Source of the DNA: Sphagnum compactum
Taxonomy: Eukaryota > Bryophyta > Sphagnopsida > Sphagnales
Reading direction: 5' to 3'
NCBI GenBank assembly: GCA_965153455.1
Contig: OZ234500.1
Location: forward strand, 8,928,001-8,992,000
Length of the DNA stretch: 64,000 nucleotides
Below the pieces are notes generated by a model that was not told the DNA's origin, did no database searches, and saw only the letters and a list, made by a program, of their open reading frames with translations. Positions 24,552 through 36,377 of the stretch are shown here, piece after piece. Within the stretch, counting starts at the first letter, position 1. Each line of letters starts with the position of its first letter. Both the position numbers and the translations under genes were made by a program.

Positions 24552-25800
24552 GCTCACATGTTACTGTTGCTCAAAGTCACTTAGGCAATTCTATTGATGC
24601 TTCAGTGGTTCTGCAACAAAGAAGGTTCTTCCCAAGGTAGCAGAAGGGCTCTAAACTACTATCCACTAGAATTACAACTAGTGGGACATAGAATGCCCAT
24701 TACATTGGATAGGTTTTGAGGTCGACAGCTCTGTACATCATTCTTCGTTGTTGATAGTTAAGGTCTAGCTCACATCAATTCTTGTTCCCGGCCCCTTGTT
24801 CATTCCCTTATGGATATCCAGCTGATTTGGCTGGTACCCATTTTTTGAGTTCATGCCAAACTATTAAGGCAGTTTCTGAGCTGAATTTGCCTACAAACCA
24901 AAGATACCAGCTGAAAACTGTAAATCTGTGTCTGTTGCCCACAGACCATCTGTCCCCACATGGTGACTGTAGAAGGTGGTCAGTTTTTTTATTAGACCAT
25001 AAGAATTGCAGTTCAGCTAGCATGCAGCTTTTTAAAGGATTTTTTCAGGTGTGGCCTGGTCTGAGTAGGTGTATAACAATGTTACACTTTGTATCTTGCC
25101 TATATCTGTACGAGGTAAAAATATCTGTTTTTTGTACACCTGCTTTTGGGATGTGAGAAAAAAGTGTCTAGATGATTTTTAAAAATTGTAGGGATTTTTT
25201 TTTGTGCTTTAACAATCTTTACTTGCCTGTGTCGAAACCCATGCACACCTAAGTTTGCAACAAATCTTTTGGCAGTACAATTACTATCAGTAGTAGCCAA
25301 ATATGGAGTACTGTAGCTACAAAAGAACAGCAGCTGGTTGACTCTTTAATGCAAAGAAGTAGGGTTTACAGTTTGCACCTCTGGTTTTACTAGGTACATA
25401 TATTGTTCCATTGAATGTTTACTGAAAATTATTATCACATTATACCTCTGACAATCTGCAAATGTCAAAATTAAAAAGTTGATGTACAATTTCAGAACAT
25501 TTTTCAGAACAGTTCTGGAAATGATTTGAAATTGTTCTCTGTCCAATGTGCAGTACCAAAATTATATGACGTCCAATATTAATGCTGAATGTCATCTGCA
25601 ATATGTTCCCCAACAAAATCCAAGTAAAACTCCATACTACAACACTAATATGTACATTTATGCCCTATAATATGTTTACCAAAAGCATGAAAATTTCAAA
25701 GAGGGTTTACTGGGCATTATATTTTGACAGTGACCCTCATCATTTGGGAGCATCAACTCTAGTTTCACTTTAATGAAACTATGAATTTAATCTAAACTGA
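24552..25800 (+). other. 3' flank of MFT, no further exon recognised
   Basis: This stretch should contain the 3' UTR and terminator, but no convincing poly(A) signal cluster could be singled out. A 124-codon open frame at 24,782-25,156 is rich in Cys, Phe and Leu and has no family features, so I do not call it a gene. Confidence 0.4.
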
Positions 25801-26034
25801 TGGTTTCCTTTTGCAAAAAGCCTAGAATTACGACTTGCAGAACCTTCACTGCCTGAGGGACTTCAGGAATGCTCTGCTCCAATAGCTTTACCCAATGCAA
25901 AGCACTGGCAGAATCTGTTCTTTCTCATGATAATCAGCAGGTATCAGCCTGGGTACAATAAGAAAAGCAAAATGTCAGGGAGAAGTTCACTTTCCAAGAC
26001 ACCTCACACTTTCCCCCAGAAGAAATTCCACTAA
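25801..26034 (+). other. Unassigned open frame with exon-like character
   Basis: After an in-frame TGA at 25,798-25,800 the plus strand is open for 77 codons to the TAA at 26,032-26,034. The translation has a balanced composition (for example LELRLAEPSLPEGLQECS and YQPGYNKKSKMSG), unlike the spurious frames around it. There is no ATG near its start. A possible acceptor (TTTTGCAAAAAG) precedes it and a possible donor (CAG|GTATCA) lies at about 25,940. It could be an exon of an unknown gene or a transposon fragment linked to the antisense LINE next to it. No function assigned. Confidence 0.3.
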
Positions 26035-26161
26035 AGAGGGTGCCCTGTGGATAGACCACAAATTTTGTGCCAGTGCTTTATGTGTAGAATAATTCCACAA
26101 CAGCAGGGCATTACCAAGTGTAAAGCAGGAGGCAGCCTTGGTATGTTTACTGTTTACAATT

Positions 26162-26503
26162 TTACATCCATTTGGGACCAGAGAGTCCATTAGACGAAAG
26201 GTAGATCATGGAGGACAGAATTGTCCTCTGGTACTGGCAGCATGCCACAAACTTGGCCAGGGCGACTGTGTTCGTAGTCTGCATGAGCTCAGCAAGAGTG
26301 CTAGTGTGGGTGAGGGGCAGGGTCGAACAAAAGTGTTCCCTAACTTTCTGTGTATTTGGACAAACATGAAGCAAGTGCTCTTCATCCTCAACCTTCCCCA
26401 AATCGTAGTCTCGACAAATCCTCTCTGCATATGGCATGCCCTTCCACGCTTGCATATGAAGGTGCCTTACAAAGTGTAATGCAGCTCTGAATGAAGGCCA
26501 CCT
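26162..26503 (-). pseudogene. LINE (non-LTR retrotransposon) C-terminal zinc-finger fragment
   Basis: On the minus strand an uninterrupted frame reads RWPSFRAALHFVRHLHMQAW, then AERICRDYDLGKVEDEEHLLHVCP and NTQKVREHF. This follows the zinc-binding segment found after reverse transcriptase in many non-LTR elements (pattern R-x-C-x-x-C-x(4-5)-G-x-V/I-E-D-E-x-H-x(3)-x-C-P). The second Cys of the CxxC is Tyr here (TAC instead of TGC, one transition). The RT domain upstream is not recognisable, as expected for a 5'-truncated LINE. The frame ends at a stop near 26,162. It lies antisense to MFT, about 1.6 kb beyond its stop codon. Confidence 0.7.
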
Positions 26504-29190
26504 TAAACATTAAACCATTTAAGACTGTAAAACAATCACTCTAACTATTGCAAATAATTCCACTTGGTGTTTGTAATCATAGTGATGAAATTGTAAAAGA
26601 AAGTTTGAAACTGGTGTTTGTAATTATATCCATGAAATTGTGCATGGGATGTGATTCAAAGACGATTACTGTATACAAATTCTGTTCTGTTATAAAACAT
26701 GCCAAGGATTGTTTAGAGCATCTCCCCTATTTGGGTCAATAGCATTGTTTATCATATTGAACATACAGTGTTAACTATTCCTCCATCCCCAATGCCCACC
26801 CACAAACTATTAAGTGGACAGTATAAAGTGATAGACTATTAAAATTTAATCAAGTGGGCCAATCAAAAATAGTCAGTTCGTTTTAGTGATCCTCTTGTCA
26901 GGCACTGTATTGAGTGTATATGTACAGGCCCAAATTGAGTTTGCCAATATTTGAGTGCTAAACTTGATCTGAAATAATGTGTGCATGGTATTTCACTACT
27001 GTCGGTGGAGATGCTCTTTACATCATGCAAATAATTCCAACTTGATATTTGTAATCATATTGAAAAGTTGCAAAAGAAAGTTTGAAATCCTGTCTACAGT
27101 AGTCTAGGGTCAGTTTCCACATTTTAAAAATGAATTTTTTTTTGAAAAGCAAAATTATTCGTTCTTTAAATTTTAAATTATTAAGTTTTGGATGATCTAT
27201 TATGATATATATTGTCACATGAGTAGTGAAATTATTCAGAGTGTAGCCTATGATAGTTATGATGATTTTCAGCATGTCAACTTCATATTTTCACCCAAAA
27301 ACTTTCACTATTTTGAGGATTATTTAAGATATTTTGTTTCAACTTAAAACATGGGATGTGGTTCAAAAATTATTAAGGTAGAATCACCCATCACCAAACA
27401 CGTACCTATCATCAAACATTTTTCAATTTTTTTTAAATTCATTAATCAAATTGAGTAATTTTTGTGTCATTGAATGCACCAATTGGAGGGTTACAAATAT
27501 TCTTTGGATGTCAGAAGTAAAGGAACAGTGCAGAAAACAGAGGAAGAGGATGAGTGATATTTTGTTTTGAATGTTTTGAAAAAATAGCTCAAGACTGCTC
27601 TCTCTAGTTCCAGCCCGCTGTCTTCCTCATTTTTAGTCTGGTTTGAGTGATTTCAAACCTGATGGGTGCACCAACTAGGCTAGGGCTTTACAAAACTTCT
27701 TGTATTCCAGAGGCAAAGATTTAATGATCTACGATGTTAAGCTCAATATCTTAATCTTTCAGTGTAACCCATCATCGAACATGAGAGATTTTTGAGGCGT
27801 TGGAAGCACTAGATCTATGGCAAAAAAATGTTCTTGGAGCTTCAGGATCAGAGGAACAATGTGTGAGTAGTTTTTACTTTTACCAAGCTGCCATATAGTT
27901 GAATCGCGTTTAGCCAAAATTAGTGAACCTAGGCACAGGGCACACATAATAATTAAACAAAAAGGGTCAATATTGGTATTTTGACAATATTGAGGTGAAG
28001 GAGGATCAAAACTCACCAAAGCTTCAACTTAGGGATAAGCACCATCTTTCTTACTCTAATACACAATGCAACTCCTTATGGGGGGTAGGTTAAAATGATA
28101 AAAATGTGATGATCTTGGAATGGAATTCTTGATTTTTGCCAAATTAGGATTTCCAAATGTTCAAAAACCACATACCTTTCTCTAAACTATTCCAAATTTG
28201 ACAATCTAAAAAATCTTTTTTAACTCTTAAGAAAAATTTCCAATGTCATATTGAATTCCCCAATTAGAATTCAAATGACCCCTAAAAATGTTATATTTAA
28301 ATGGTCAAAAGCCATTTCGGCAATTTGATTTTGAACCCTTCACATGGTCATAACTTTGATCCAAAGATTTAAGACTCCTAATGGGATATCCAATTCTTAA
28401 ACTGGGTTAAAGGCATTTGAACTTTGAAAGCATTTCAAATATATTAAAAAATGAAAACATAGTGGTAACATTAGCTACAACGTTTTAGAAAATAAATGAA
28501 CATTACAAGGGGACAACTTGGCAAAAAAAATGTGTTCAATTTTTTATACATTTGTATTATTTTGGGGGTAGTTTTTTTTTCATTTGGTTTAGTGTTTTGA
28601 AAATCACATATAAAATGATTTTTAACACAAGGCCTCTAGCACAATTCTTGTTGCCTTTCAAAAAAGAGTAATTGTTCTCAAAAATATATATCTCTTAAGG
28701 CCACTTGGTACATTCCATGTTTGAAAATAAAGAAAATTATGAGTAAGGAATGAAACACATTTTTTACAACATACAAAGGACCATGGCAAGAAATTTTGCC
28801 TATAATAACACAAATAGACTACCAATTTTTCAAAAAGAACAAAGTCTCTAACCAATTTGATAATAAGCTACAAAGTTTGAATTTTGAAATTTCTAAAGCA
28901 AAGGCAAAAAAAATTATTGGAAAAACCAATTTCAAGAATATGTGTCATTCAATTTTTTCACATCAAAGTACAACATACTCCAACTACCTCTGTGCACACA
29001 AAAAAACTCTACACCTAAATACCTTGAAACAACAATGGAAATTTAATCTTCAAAATGGTGGTCACCTTGAAAATAGTCAAATTTCTAAATTTACTCCAAA
29101 ATTGATTGTACCTAATCTTATACAATTAGGAAATCATAGCTGATAGTTAATAGCTTATCATAAAAAAAATTAATTTTAAATATAAGATAT
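26504..29190. other. Intergenic, no gene recognised
   Basis: No coding, RNA or mobile feature could be supported. Two similar phrases, AATAATTCCA(C/A)(C/T)TTG(G/A)T(G/A)TTTGTAATCATA, occur at about 26,552 and 27,029, each followed by GAAAGTTTGAAA. This indicates an old segmental repeat some 477 bp apart. Confidence 0.45.
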
Positions 29191-29445
29191 TTTTTTAATA
29201 CTAGATTTTTAGTAATAGTTTTCAGTAGTAGATTTTTGGTAATCTTTTTTGATAGCCTATTTTCGATAGTCAAAATCAATAGACTATTTTTGGTAGTCAA
29301 AATTAGTGAATTATTTTCAATGGTCCAAATCGATAGACTATTTTTGAATCAAAATTAGTAGACTAGTTGCGATAGTCAAATTGGTTAATTAATTTTGATA
29401 GTCAAAATCAATAAACTATTTTTGGTAGTAAAAATTGGTACTAAC
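29190..29445 (+). repeat. Degenerate tandem repeat, about 28-bp unit
   Basis: About eight imperfect copies of a unit resembling GATAGTCAAAATCAATAGAC followed by TATTTTTG. Clear occurrences start near 29,267, 29,295, 29,322, 29,346, 29,371 and 29,397. It is AT-rich and has no coding content. Confidence 0.6.
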
Positions 29446-31333
29446 AATTTCAATCTAAAAAATCCCAACAATTTTTACACCTTTAACATTACATTTCACA
29501 AACTACATTCATTTGAATGAAAAATCTTATTTGAATGTATTTTTATGAAATCACATGAATGGAACTTTTCATATGGAATTAAAATGGTACAATCAATAAA
29601 TATTTGATGTATGACTAGATATAACATCAAGTTTAGCAATCATTTTGATGGTTTAGAGCATATTTCACTTTATAGTGTATTATTAAAAATATCATATTTT
29701 CACAAAATATACTCTTCAATAATAAAAAATTTGTAATTTCTTTTGAAATTTTTATTTTCTAAGTTTTGAACTACCTTTTTATGAGTACAATTTATGAAAA
29801 ACCTTTTTGATGTTGGTTTCATGGAAATTCAAGTACACAAACATTTCAGAAAAATATTTATGATAATAGTTTTTGTTCATTGTAATGCATTTTCACCTTA
29901 AAAACATTTTTGACTATTCTATATCCATTAAATTCACATGAAATTGTTCCACATTTTTCATAATATATATCAAATACATTATTATGAATAAATATATTAA
30001 TGACTTGTAACATTAATATTTTTTTTGGCACTAAAACATGACAACCAAATACCAATTACATTTGTGGTTCTTGTGAGTGTGATTACACACTTACAAAGTC
30101 CCAAATGTATGAGGTTCAAAGCTTTGTAGTTTTTGGATTTCCTGTTTAAGGGATTCCAAGAAAAACCATTGGATGTTACTCCCATGATGAACTATACAAT
30201 ATATTATAAAGGAAATAATGTTCCCTTTAAAGAATCTATTATAGTGAATCTTGTAAATTTGTGTGAGCCCATTGATTTGGGTTGAAATTATACTAACCAT
30301 CTTCTTCAAATCAATTGTGTAGATTTGAAAATTCAATTTAAAGTATCAACTCGTCCTAATCTTCATCCCTATAACTAGAGTGCTCCTTCTATTCAATCAC
30401 AACAAGGTAAGAACTGAACCTTAAGTTTTTACATTCTAGGTCTTCCAAAATCAAGATTGAAAACATGGTTACCATTGATACCACTTGAAAAGCTTGGGGT
30501 GGCCAACAATGTTTCATAATTGTTTTTTTACAATTATATCTTATGTAAGTTTAACCACCATTTAATCAAATTTGGAAGCTTAGAAATATTTGTTAACATA
30601 TAAAAATGTTAATTATGGCATGAAACATGAAAGTTATATGTACTTTTGCATTATGGACACCTTACTGTTAGTGCGCAAGTTAACGTATAACTAATAAATA
30701 TAAATGATATTATAGTAATTTTTTATTACCAATGATATTGATGGTCATTTATTGTTCCCTAGTTATTTAGGTAATGAAACTAATTTAGTGGTTTTAGAAG
30801 GTGGGGAAGTGACACTACCTTACCACCTCACTTGAGCTAACTTAAGAAAAAATTGAAATGAAGGCAAGAAAGTAAAAAAAAAAGTGGTTTGGAGCAGTGG
30901 GTGGAAATCCTTTGAACAAGGTTAACAATATGCAATAACATTGTCAAAAATTTGTTCATAAGGTGAACATAAACTTATCACATGAAGTTTAATATTTATT
31001 CAACTTCTATTTGGTTGAATGAAATGTTCACCTTAAAACTTATAACAATCCACACATTTTCGTTTGAGCTTAAGTGCATTAACATTTGGATATGTTGCAA
31101 GCCATGGCTCCCAAAATAAAAATTTCAAACAAGGAAGTTAGTTTGCAAGTATCATTAACCACACAAAAATCTCCTCAAACAAAAACAAGGAATACTTTTA
31201 GCAAAAAATGACAACAAATGGCCCCACCCAAATGCAAATCAATTCAATCAAAAGGGAAGTTAAATAATGTGAATCTTGTTATCCATGTGATTTTAAAATT
31301 AATGATGATGGGTTTGTCATAAAAGATATAATC
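29446..31333. other. AT-rich intergenic sequence, no gene
   Basis: No gene or complete mobile element was recognised. On the minus strand near 30,475 the word TGGTATCAATGG resembles the start of an initiator-Met tRNA primer-binding site of LTR retrotransposons, but no paired LTR or coding region could be attached to it. Confidence 0.4.
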
Positions 31334-31830
31334 GTTGTCATGACCCTAGCCTCGAGCTTGCAACCAAGGCAAAAGCTTGCAAAGGTGTGGGCTAGGGGTG
31401 AAGCCCAAGACTCACATTTCATGCTCCAAGGAGTGTAGGAGAGTGCAAGGGAATGAACCCACACACTCCCAAGTGGGCTCTCACTTTGGGAATTCAAATC
31501 CCGATGGACTCCTGAATCTTCAGAACAATTGCAGGGGACAAAACTCATTGGATTAAATAATTACTTATACCATTGGAAAGCTTTTAAAACGTAAATGTCT
31601 AAAATGGGCTCGCATGTCCCATTTAAGTGCTTAAAACACAAAATATGACCCAAAAAACGGCCAGGAGTCAAAGTGTCAATTTGACCCCCGACCATTAAAA
31701 GTCAGGAATCGCGCTGATTTTCTTGCGTGCAAGTGTTGTGCCACATATTGTTGGAAAGATCTTGACAAGGGATACAATTATGATTTAGACCTCACTTCGA
31801 AGGTCTACATAAAATGTTATGGGCCTTTAG
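31334..31830 (-). repeat. Inverted-repeat copy A of a dispersed family (possible LTR)
   Basis: This segment is the reverse complement of 41,385-41,860 over most of its length. Shared words include ATGGGACATGCGAGCCCATT, TTTTAGACATTTACGTT, CACTTGGGAGTGTGTG and GAGCATGAAATGTGA. It starts with TGTCATGACCC near 31,337, and the other copy ends in GGGGTCGCGACA, so both stop at a short palindromic terminus of TG...CA type. That would suit an LTR end, but the opposite terminus is not identified. Not coding. Confidence 0.75.
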
Positions 31831-32202
31831 TTATAGATGTCCCAATTTCGTGTATGCATGTGGTTTGTCCGTGCACCAGAATATTTGGAATTCATATCTA
31901 CTGGTGTACCTTCACCCCACACCAAATAGGTATAGGTTAGGAGGTTACTTTGATATCTAATACCCCGCATGCCTCGGAGGTATTTACAACACCTGTAGTA
32001 ACCTTTGAAAACACACATGATCGATAGAAGATTGTAATGCCAACTAGTTTTCAAATTTTGAGTCTAGCTGAACTTGTGGAGGCATCATGTGTTGAATTCT
32101 ATCAAAGAAATCATCAATCAACTGGTTATAAAAGGATAAATTTAACCTATAACTTTGAACCAACCTTTTGAGGACAAAATGTGGGTTTCAAAGGGGGATA
32201 AT
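31831..32202 (+). other. Possible 3' internal end of a Ty3/gypsy element, with polypurine tract
   Basis: The final part reads GAGGACAAAATGTGGGTTTC then AAAGGGGGATAA, directly before TGTTACCC. A GAGGACAAA-type phrase plus a purine-rich tract just upstream of TGTTAC is the usual arrangement where gypsy polyproteins end and the 3' LTR starts. The coding part upstream is not recognisable. Confidence 0.4.
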
Positions 32203-32810
32203 GTTACCCAGATTTGGTAACATGTGACTTAAAAGGTTGATAATGTAAGCAGGTTGTTAAACCTAACAAGTGTCTTAACTTGTTATTTAACCTAACCTGT
32301 AGTATTAACCTAACCAGTTACTAAACTTGGTAGGTAATGATTGGATTAAGAAGATAAGTAGATAGGTAGAAAGGTTAATCAATAAGTAATCTATAAAACA
32401 TGTTATTGACAGAACTAATAGTTGGATAGGTAGTTAAGCATGGTGTATTTTTTGAAAATTTAGACTATTAGTCTAGGTATTGGCTAATGATTGTTTATAA
32501 TGGTCAGTTATGACTATTGTATTTTGAAATGGCTAGTATAAGACTAGGAGGACAGACTTGTTGTGGGAATTGGATTTTGTTCATGATTATGTGTTTCACT
32601 ATTCAATCATGGAACATGGATCATTTTTCTTTCAACCTAATTCCTTCAAGCTTGAACAATTTGTGTACACGTTAGTTTAGGATTTGTAATAATTTAAGTT
32701 TTATTTTGTGTGTTGTATGTACCTACTGTTGTTTTAGGAACTTGTTGCTAAAAAATCCAAAGGTAAAATAACCTTAATGGGAATATAAAAACCCCATTAA
32801 CAACAACATA
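32203..32810 (+). mobile_element. Putative LTR (3' LTR of a plus-strand gypsy element)
   Basis: The segment begins TGTTACCCAGATTTGGTAAC, after a polypurine tract, and ends near AACAACAACA at the point where the minus-strand gypsy gag-pol relic breaks off. A TATA-like GGGAATATAAAAACCCC lies at about 32,778-32,796. It is non-coding with many AACCTAACC-type words at 32,255-32,350. The extent is inferred from the PPT and from the break in the neighbouring element; no second LTR copy was found in the window. Confidence 0.4.
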
Positions 32811-35800
32811 ATTAGGATTCAATCGGTACCTTTTTTGATGAGCAAGTGGTACTGTGGTGTTTAGTTCGATCCAATGTTGTGCAATCTCTAGTGGTATACC
32901 TTTCAAGTCTTTATATGTCTAGGCAAATACATCTTTGAACTCCCTTAGAAGCTCAATCAATTGATCTGTGACAACCGATTCAAGTGCAAAATTTGCTTTC
33001 ACCTATTGAACATTCTCCTTGGTACCCAATTTGATTTTAGTCAACTACTCTTCCTTAGTAACTGTCCAACCTACTATAGTTAAATCTTGTATTTGCTCCT
33101 AAGCAGGTGTCTCATCTATAATCATCTCTCCAACCTCTCGGTGGAAAAAGGTTTTAGGTAAGTGTTGTTTAACAATATCAGGTGGTATAGCTAATTTCAT
33201 GGCTAATACATCTACTATTGTAACATGTTGTTTTAAGTTTAGTTCTGCCATGATAACATCTGGTAGATAGACTGGTTTAGGAACAAGTTTAGTATGAGTA
33301 GGTACCGTTATAGTCCCTATTGAAAACAAGTATAACTCTATGGCAAACATCACATCCTCTTTGTCATCAGATATTCCAAAATGGAAATCATAATAAATTA
33401 AGATGTCTAGTCTTTTAGTTTGAATACCAAGTTTCTTGGTAATAGGTATGGTTCTTACTGTACTAATTCCTTGTATGGTTACAGTTATGTACCCAATCGT
33501 GGGTTACTTTTGCATCTCTCAACCATGGGCGTCCAAGTAACATCGAGTAACTAAAATCCAGTACATTATTATTGAATAGGCTTGACCATTTGAAAATGTA
33601 TCGTTTGATGTTTGGCACAATCTTCAAAAGTTGTCCCAAGTTGATAACATACTTATTCTCCAAAACTTGAATATTGATGTCTTTCAAAATCTCCTCTAAA
33701 GTATTTTCTGGTGTCATGGTTTGTGATGTCAACTAAACAGGTTGTTTACTTGTAATCGGTTGACTTACTGGTTTTGGTAGATCAATCTGGTTTGAATGAA
33801 GTGGTTTATTTAAATCAATAGATGTTTACAATGTTGAATCACTTCCTTGTAATTCCCTAATGGTATGAACAAAAGAATCGCACAATTGTTCCTTTATTTG
33901 CTAATCAACAATTGTTTTTGCCTTCATTAATTCTCATTTTCTAAGGACCTATTGCTATGGTGCTTAGTTACATGTCATGACAACCACAATTACATTGATT
34001 GGGACATTATCAGGTTTAGGGTTTTTTGTTGTTACAATAGTAGTAGTGTTTGGTTTATTTTAGAACATTTTCTGAACTTCTACCTTTCTAGGATAATTAG
34101 GAGCACGATGTTCATAACTACAACAAATAATACAAATATATCTTAAAGGCATTATGGCTGGCTTAACAGGTCATGTAATCACTTCAGCTACCAATTCAAC
34201 AACTTTAGTGGGGACAACAGGAACTACCAGTACTTCTGTCTTTTTGTTATGACAAGTTTTTTTTGCATGACTTGTTTTACCACAATTTGAACAAATTAAC
34301 TATTGGCTAGAAACGATATATGTTACAATAGGTTGTGCAACTAGTTTGGGCTCTGCTTGAGTTATCAAAGCATTATAGTTTGCTATAATCAATCCATTTT
34401 CCTCACAAATTATTGCAACTTCCTTATGCTTAATCATGGTATCTCTTGTCAAACCTGTTGTTACCAATCTAAAGTATGGTTATACACCTATTTTAAATAT
34501 GGTAGTAAGGAAAACATCAATAACTTTCACTTGTCAATAGATAGCAAATTTAAGTAAACGCTTGTAGTAAACTTCTACTCATTCACCAACTTGTTGGAGA
34601 TTCCTTAACTATATATAGACTTTTCGTCAATCTTCACAATCCGGAAATGCTTGTAAAATTCTTGCTCCAGCTCATCAAATGTGTAGTTAGGATGATCTTG
34701 TACAAAGTTCTCACTTGATTTTAAGATGTTTTGTGAAGTAAAACCAAATAGGTTGATGATATCGGCCTCCATAGTCTTGCCATTGGCTTTGATCGCTTTT
34801 TTGAAAACTCTAATGTGAGCATTAGGATCAATATCCTTCGCATATGTGAGATATTGAAGCTTACTGGTTGGTTCATATTGAACTTGAACCAATTGGTACC
34901 ATGGTGGCATAAATATCCTTGGATCAGGTGCTTGCCATCCATAAAATCCAACAGGTGGATTCGGTGGTAGTCCTCCATGTGGATCTCGATCAAGTGATCC
35001 TCCATTAGGTGAACTCTAGGTGGTTCTCCACCAAGTTATGGATATGAATTGACCTTTTTGGGCTGTTGAATAAAAACACCATTACCATAGACTGGTAGCC
35101 CAATGGTAACATGTATATTGACAGGTAAAACAACTATCATCACTTGTGGAACATGCACACCTCTTGTGACAGGAATCGGTTGTTCTAGTCCAGAAGTTGG
35201 AATTCTGACAAGATACTGGTTCCATACCAATTGTTCAATAGGTGGCACTTGTTATGGTTGAGTAACACCAACTACATTCCTCCTTCTAGAAATCAATGGA
35301 TCAAGTCCTTTGATTCCTGAATAGTACATTGATAACATGTTAAGATCCATAGGTACAAAAAATGGAACTGTATTATACCACATTGGGTATGGTATTGTTC
35401 TAGGTTGCCCTACTATCAATGGTGTAACAAGTTGTGACCAACCTAAATGTTGACTAATCAGTATTGGATTAGTAACCAAATTCGGTTATATCTAAGTTTG
35501 TTATACATGTACACCAACATGGGTCATTGGTGTAATTGGTACCACAAGCTATAAGGAAGTTTTGAGTTTTTCTTTCATTAACCTCTTCAATTTATCATCC
35601 ACAGAAGGATAACTTTTGAAGTCATGTCCAACCTATTGACAATATGCACAAGTTAATATAGCTTCAATATAGGTTGGGTGGTTGTAACCGGTATACTTCG
35701 TTGAACTAATGGTCATTCAACGATTCCCATGATAGGTACAATCGGCCAAACGATTTGATGAAATGGTTATGTTTATTGAATAACAACAAGGGCCATTATT

Positions 35801-36377
35801 GCTTCCACCGATTTTGCATGTTGTTGAGAATTCGATCGATGTGAAGGTCTTCACTCCAATTGTGTAATTGTTATAACCAATTTAAAAGTTGATTACACTC
35901 CAATTCTGAATTTGTTGCAGTTAAATTCAAAACAGGAACTAATTCATATGTGTAGTACCCAGCGACCATTGCTAATTGAGAGGGTTTAGTTGCTATGGGA
36001 ATATACTAAGCAGGTGTTGCAAATTGCCACATGTGTCTTATAGAGGTTACTTCATTAGCATGTCGAATAAGTTTGGTATTTTGTTCATCCGGTTGTGCAT
36101 TCGACCTCTATTGTTGGGACGACTACTAGGGTGTCAAAAATCAACTAGTTGAAGGTACTTATTGTTCCCTTCTTTCCTCCTACTTTGCAAGTATTTGATG
36201 AAAAGGTACTTCTGCCGTAATAGGTTGTTGAGGCTCATTACTAGGAGCTTCAATTGGTTATACTCCCTCGGCTTGAGAATGTGGTTGTTCTTGTGGTTGA
36301 ACCACCTCACGAACAAGTTGATGTGGTGCTTCTAATTTTAATTGCCTTTTAAGGCCTTTTGTGACTACTTTTGACAT
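32811..36377 (-). pseudogene. Ty3/gypsy gag-protease relic, truncated before reverse transcriptase
   Basis: Reading down the minus strand from an ATG at 36,377: a Gln/Pro/Glu-rich gag N-terminus (REVVQPQEQPHSQAEGV near 36,300), a proline-rich part (36.0-34.95 kb), and a capsid-like domain from 34,910 (YLTYAKDIDPNAHIRVFKKA, DIINLFGFT, FVQDHPNYTFDELEQEF). Then come protease-side sequences (YSMLLGRPWLRDAKVTHDW, 33,565-33,500), a spacer to 33,100, and the linker before RT (LIELLREFKDVFA near 32,930, IPLEIAQHWIELNTT, RYRLNPNYV). It stops at about 32,815 with RT, RNase H and integrase absent. Frameshifts and at least ten in-frame stops make it non-functional. Nearly all the stops are single C-to-T changes from CAA, CAG or CGA codons. 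Same family as the plus-strand relic at 10.9-11.9 kb. Confidence 0.85.

Noticed and set aside
24782-25156. 124-codon plus-strand open frame after MFT as a separate gene
   Set aside because: No conserved features, unusual Cys/Phe/Leu-rich composition, no splice or promoter context. Most likely 3' UTR or flank.
30460-30480. TGGTATCAATGG on the minus strand as a retrotransposon primer-binding site
   Set aside because: The match to the initiator-Met tRNA end is only partial, and no LTR or gag lies beside it. The similar word at 63,972-63,983 has the same problem.
32811-36377. Idea that TAA/TAG codons in the gypsy relic are restored by U-to-C RNA editing
   Set aside because: U-to-C editing that repairs stops is known in fern and hornwort organelles, not in nuclear retrotransposons. 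Frameshifts are also present, which editing would not repair.
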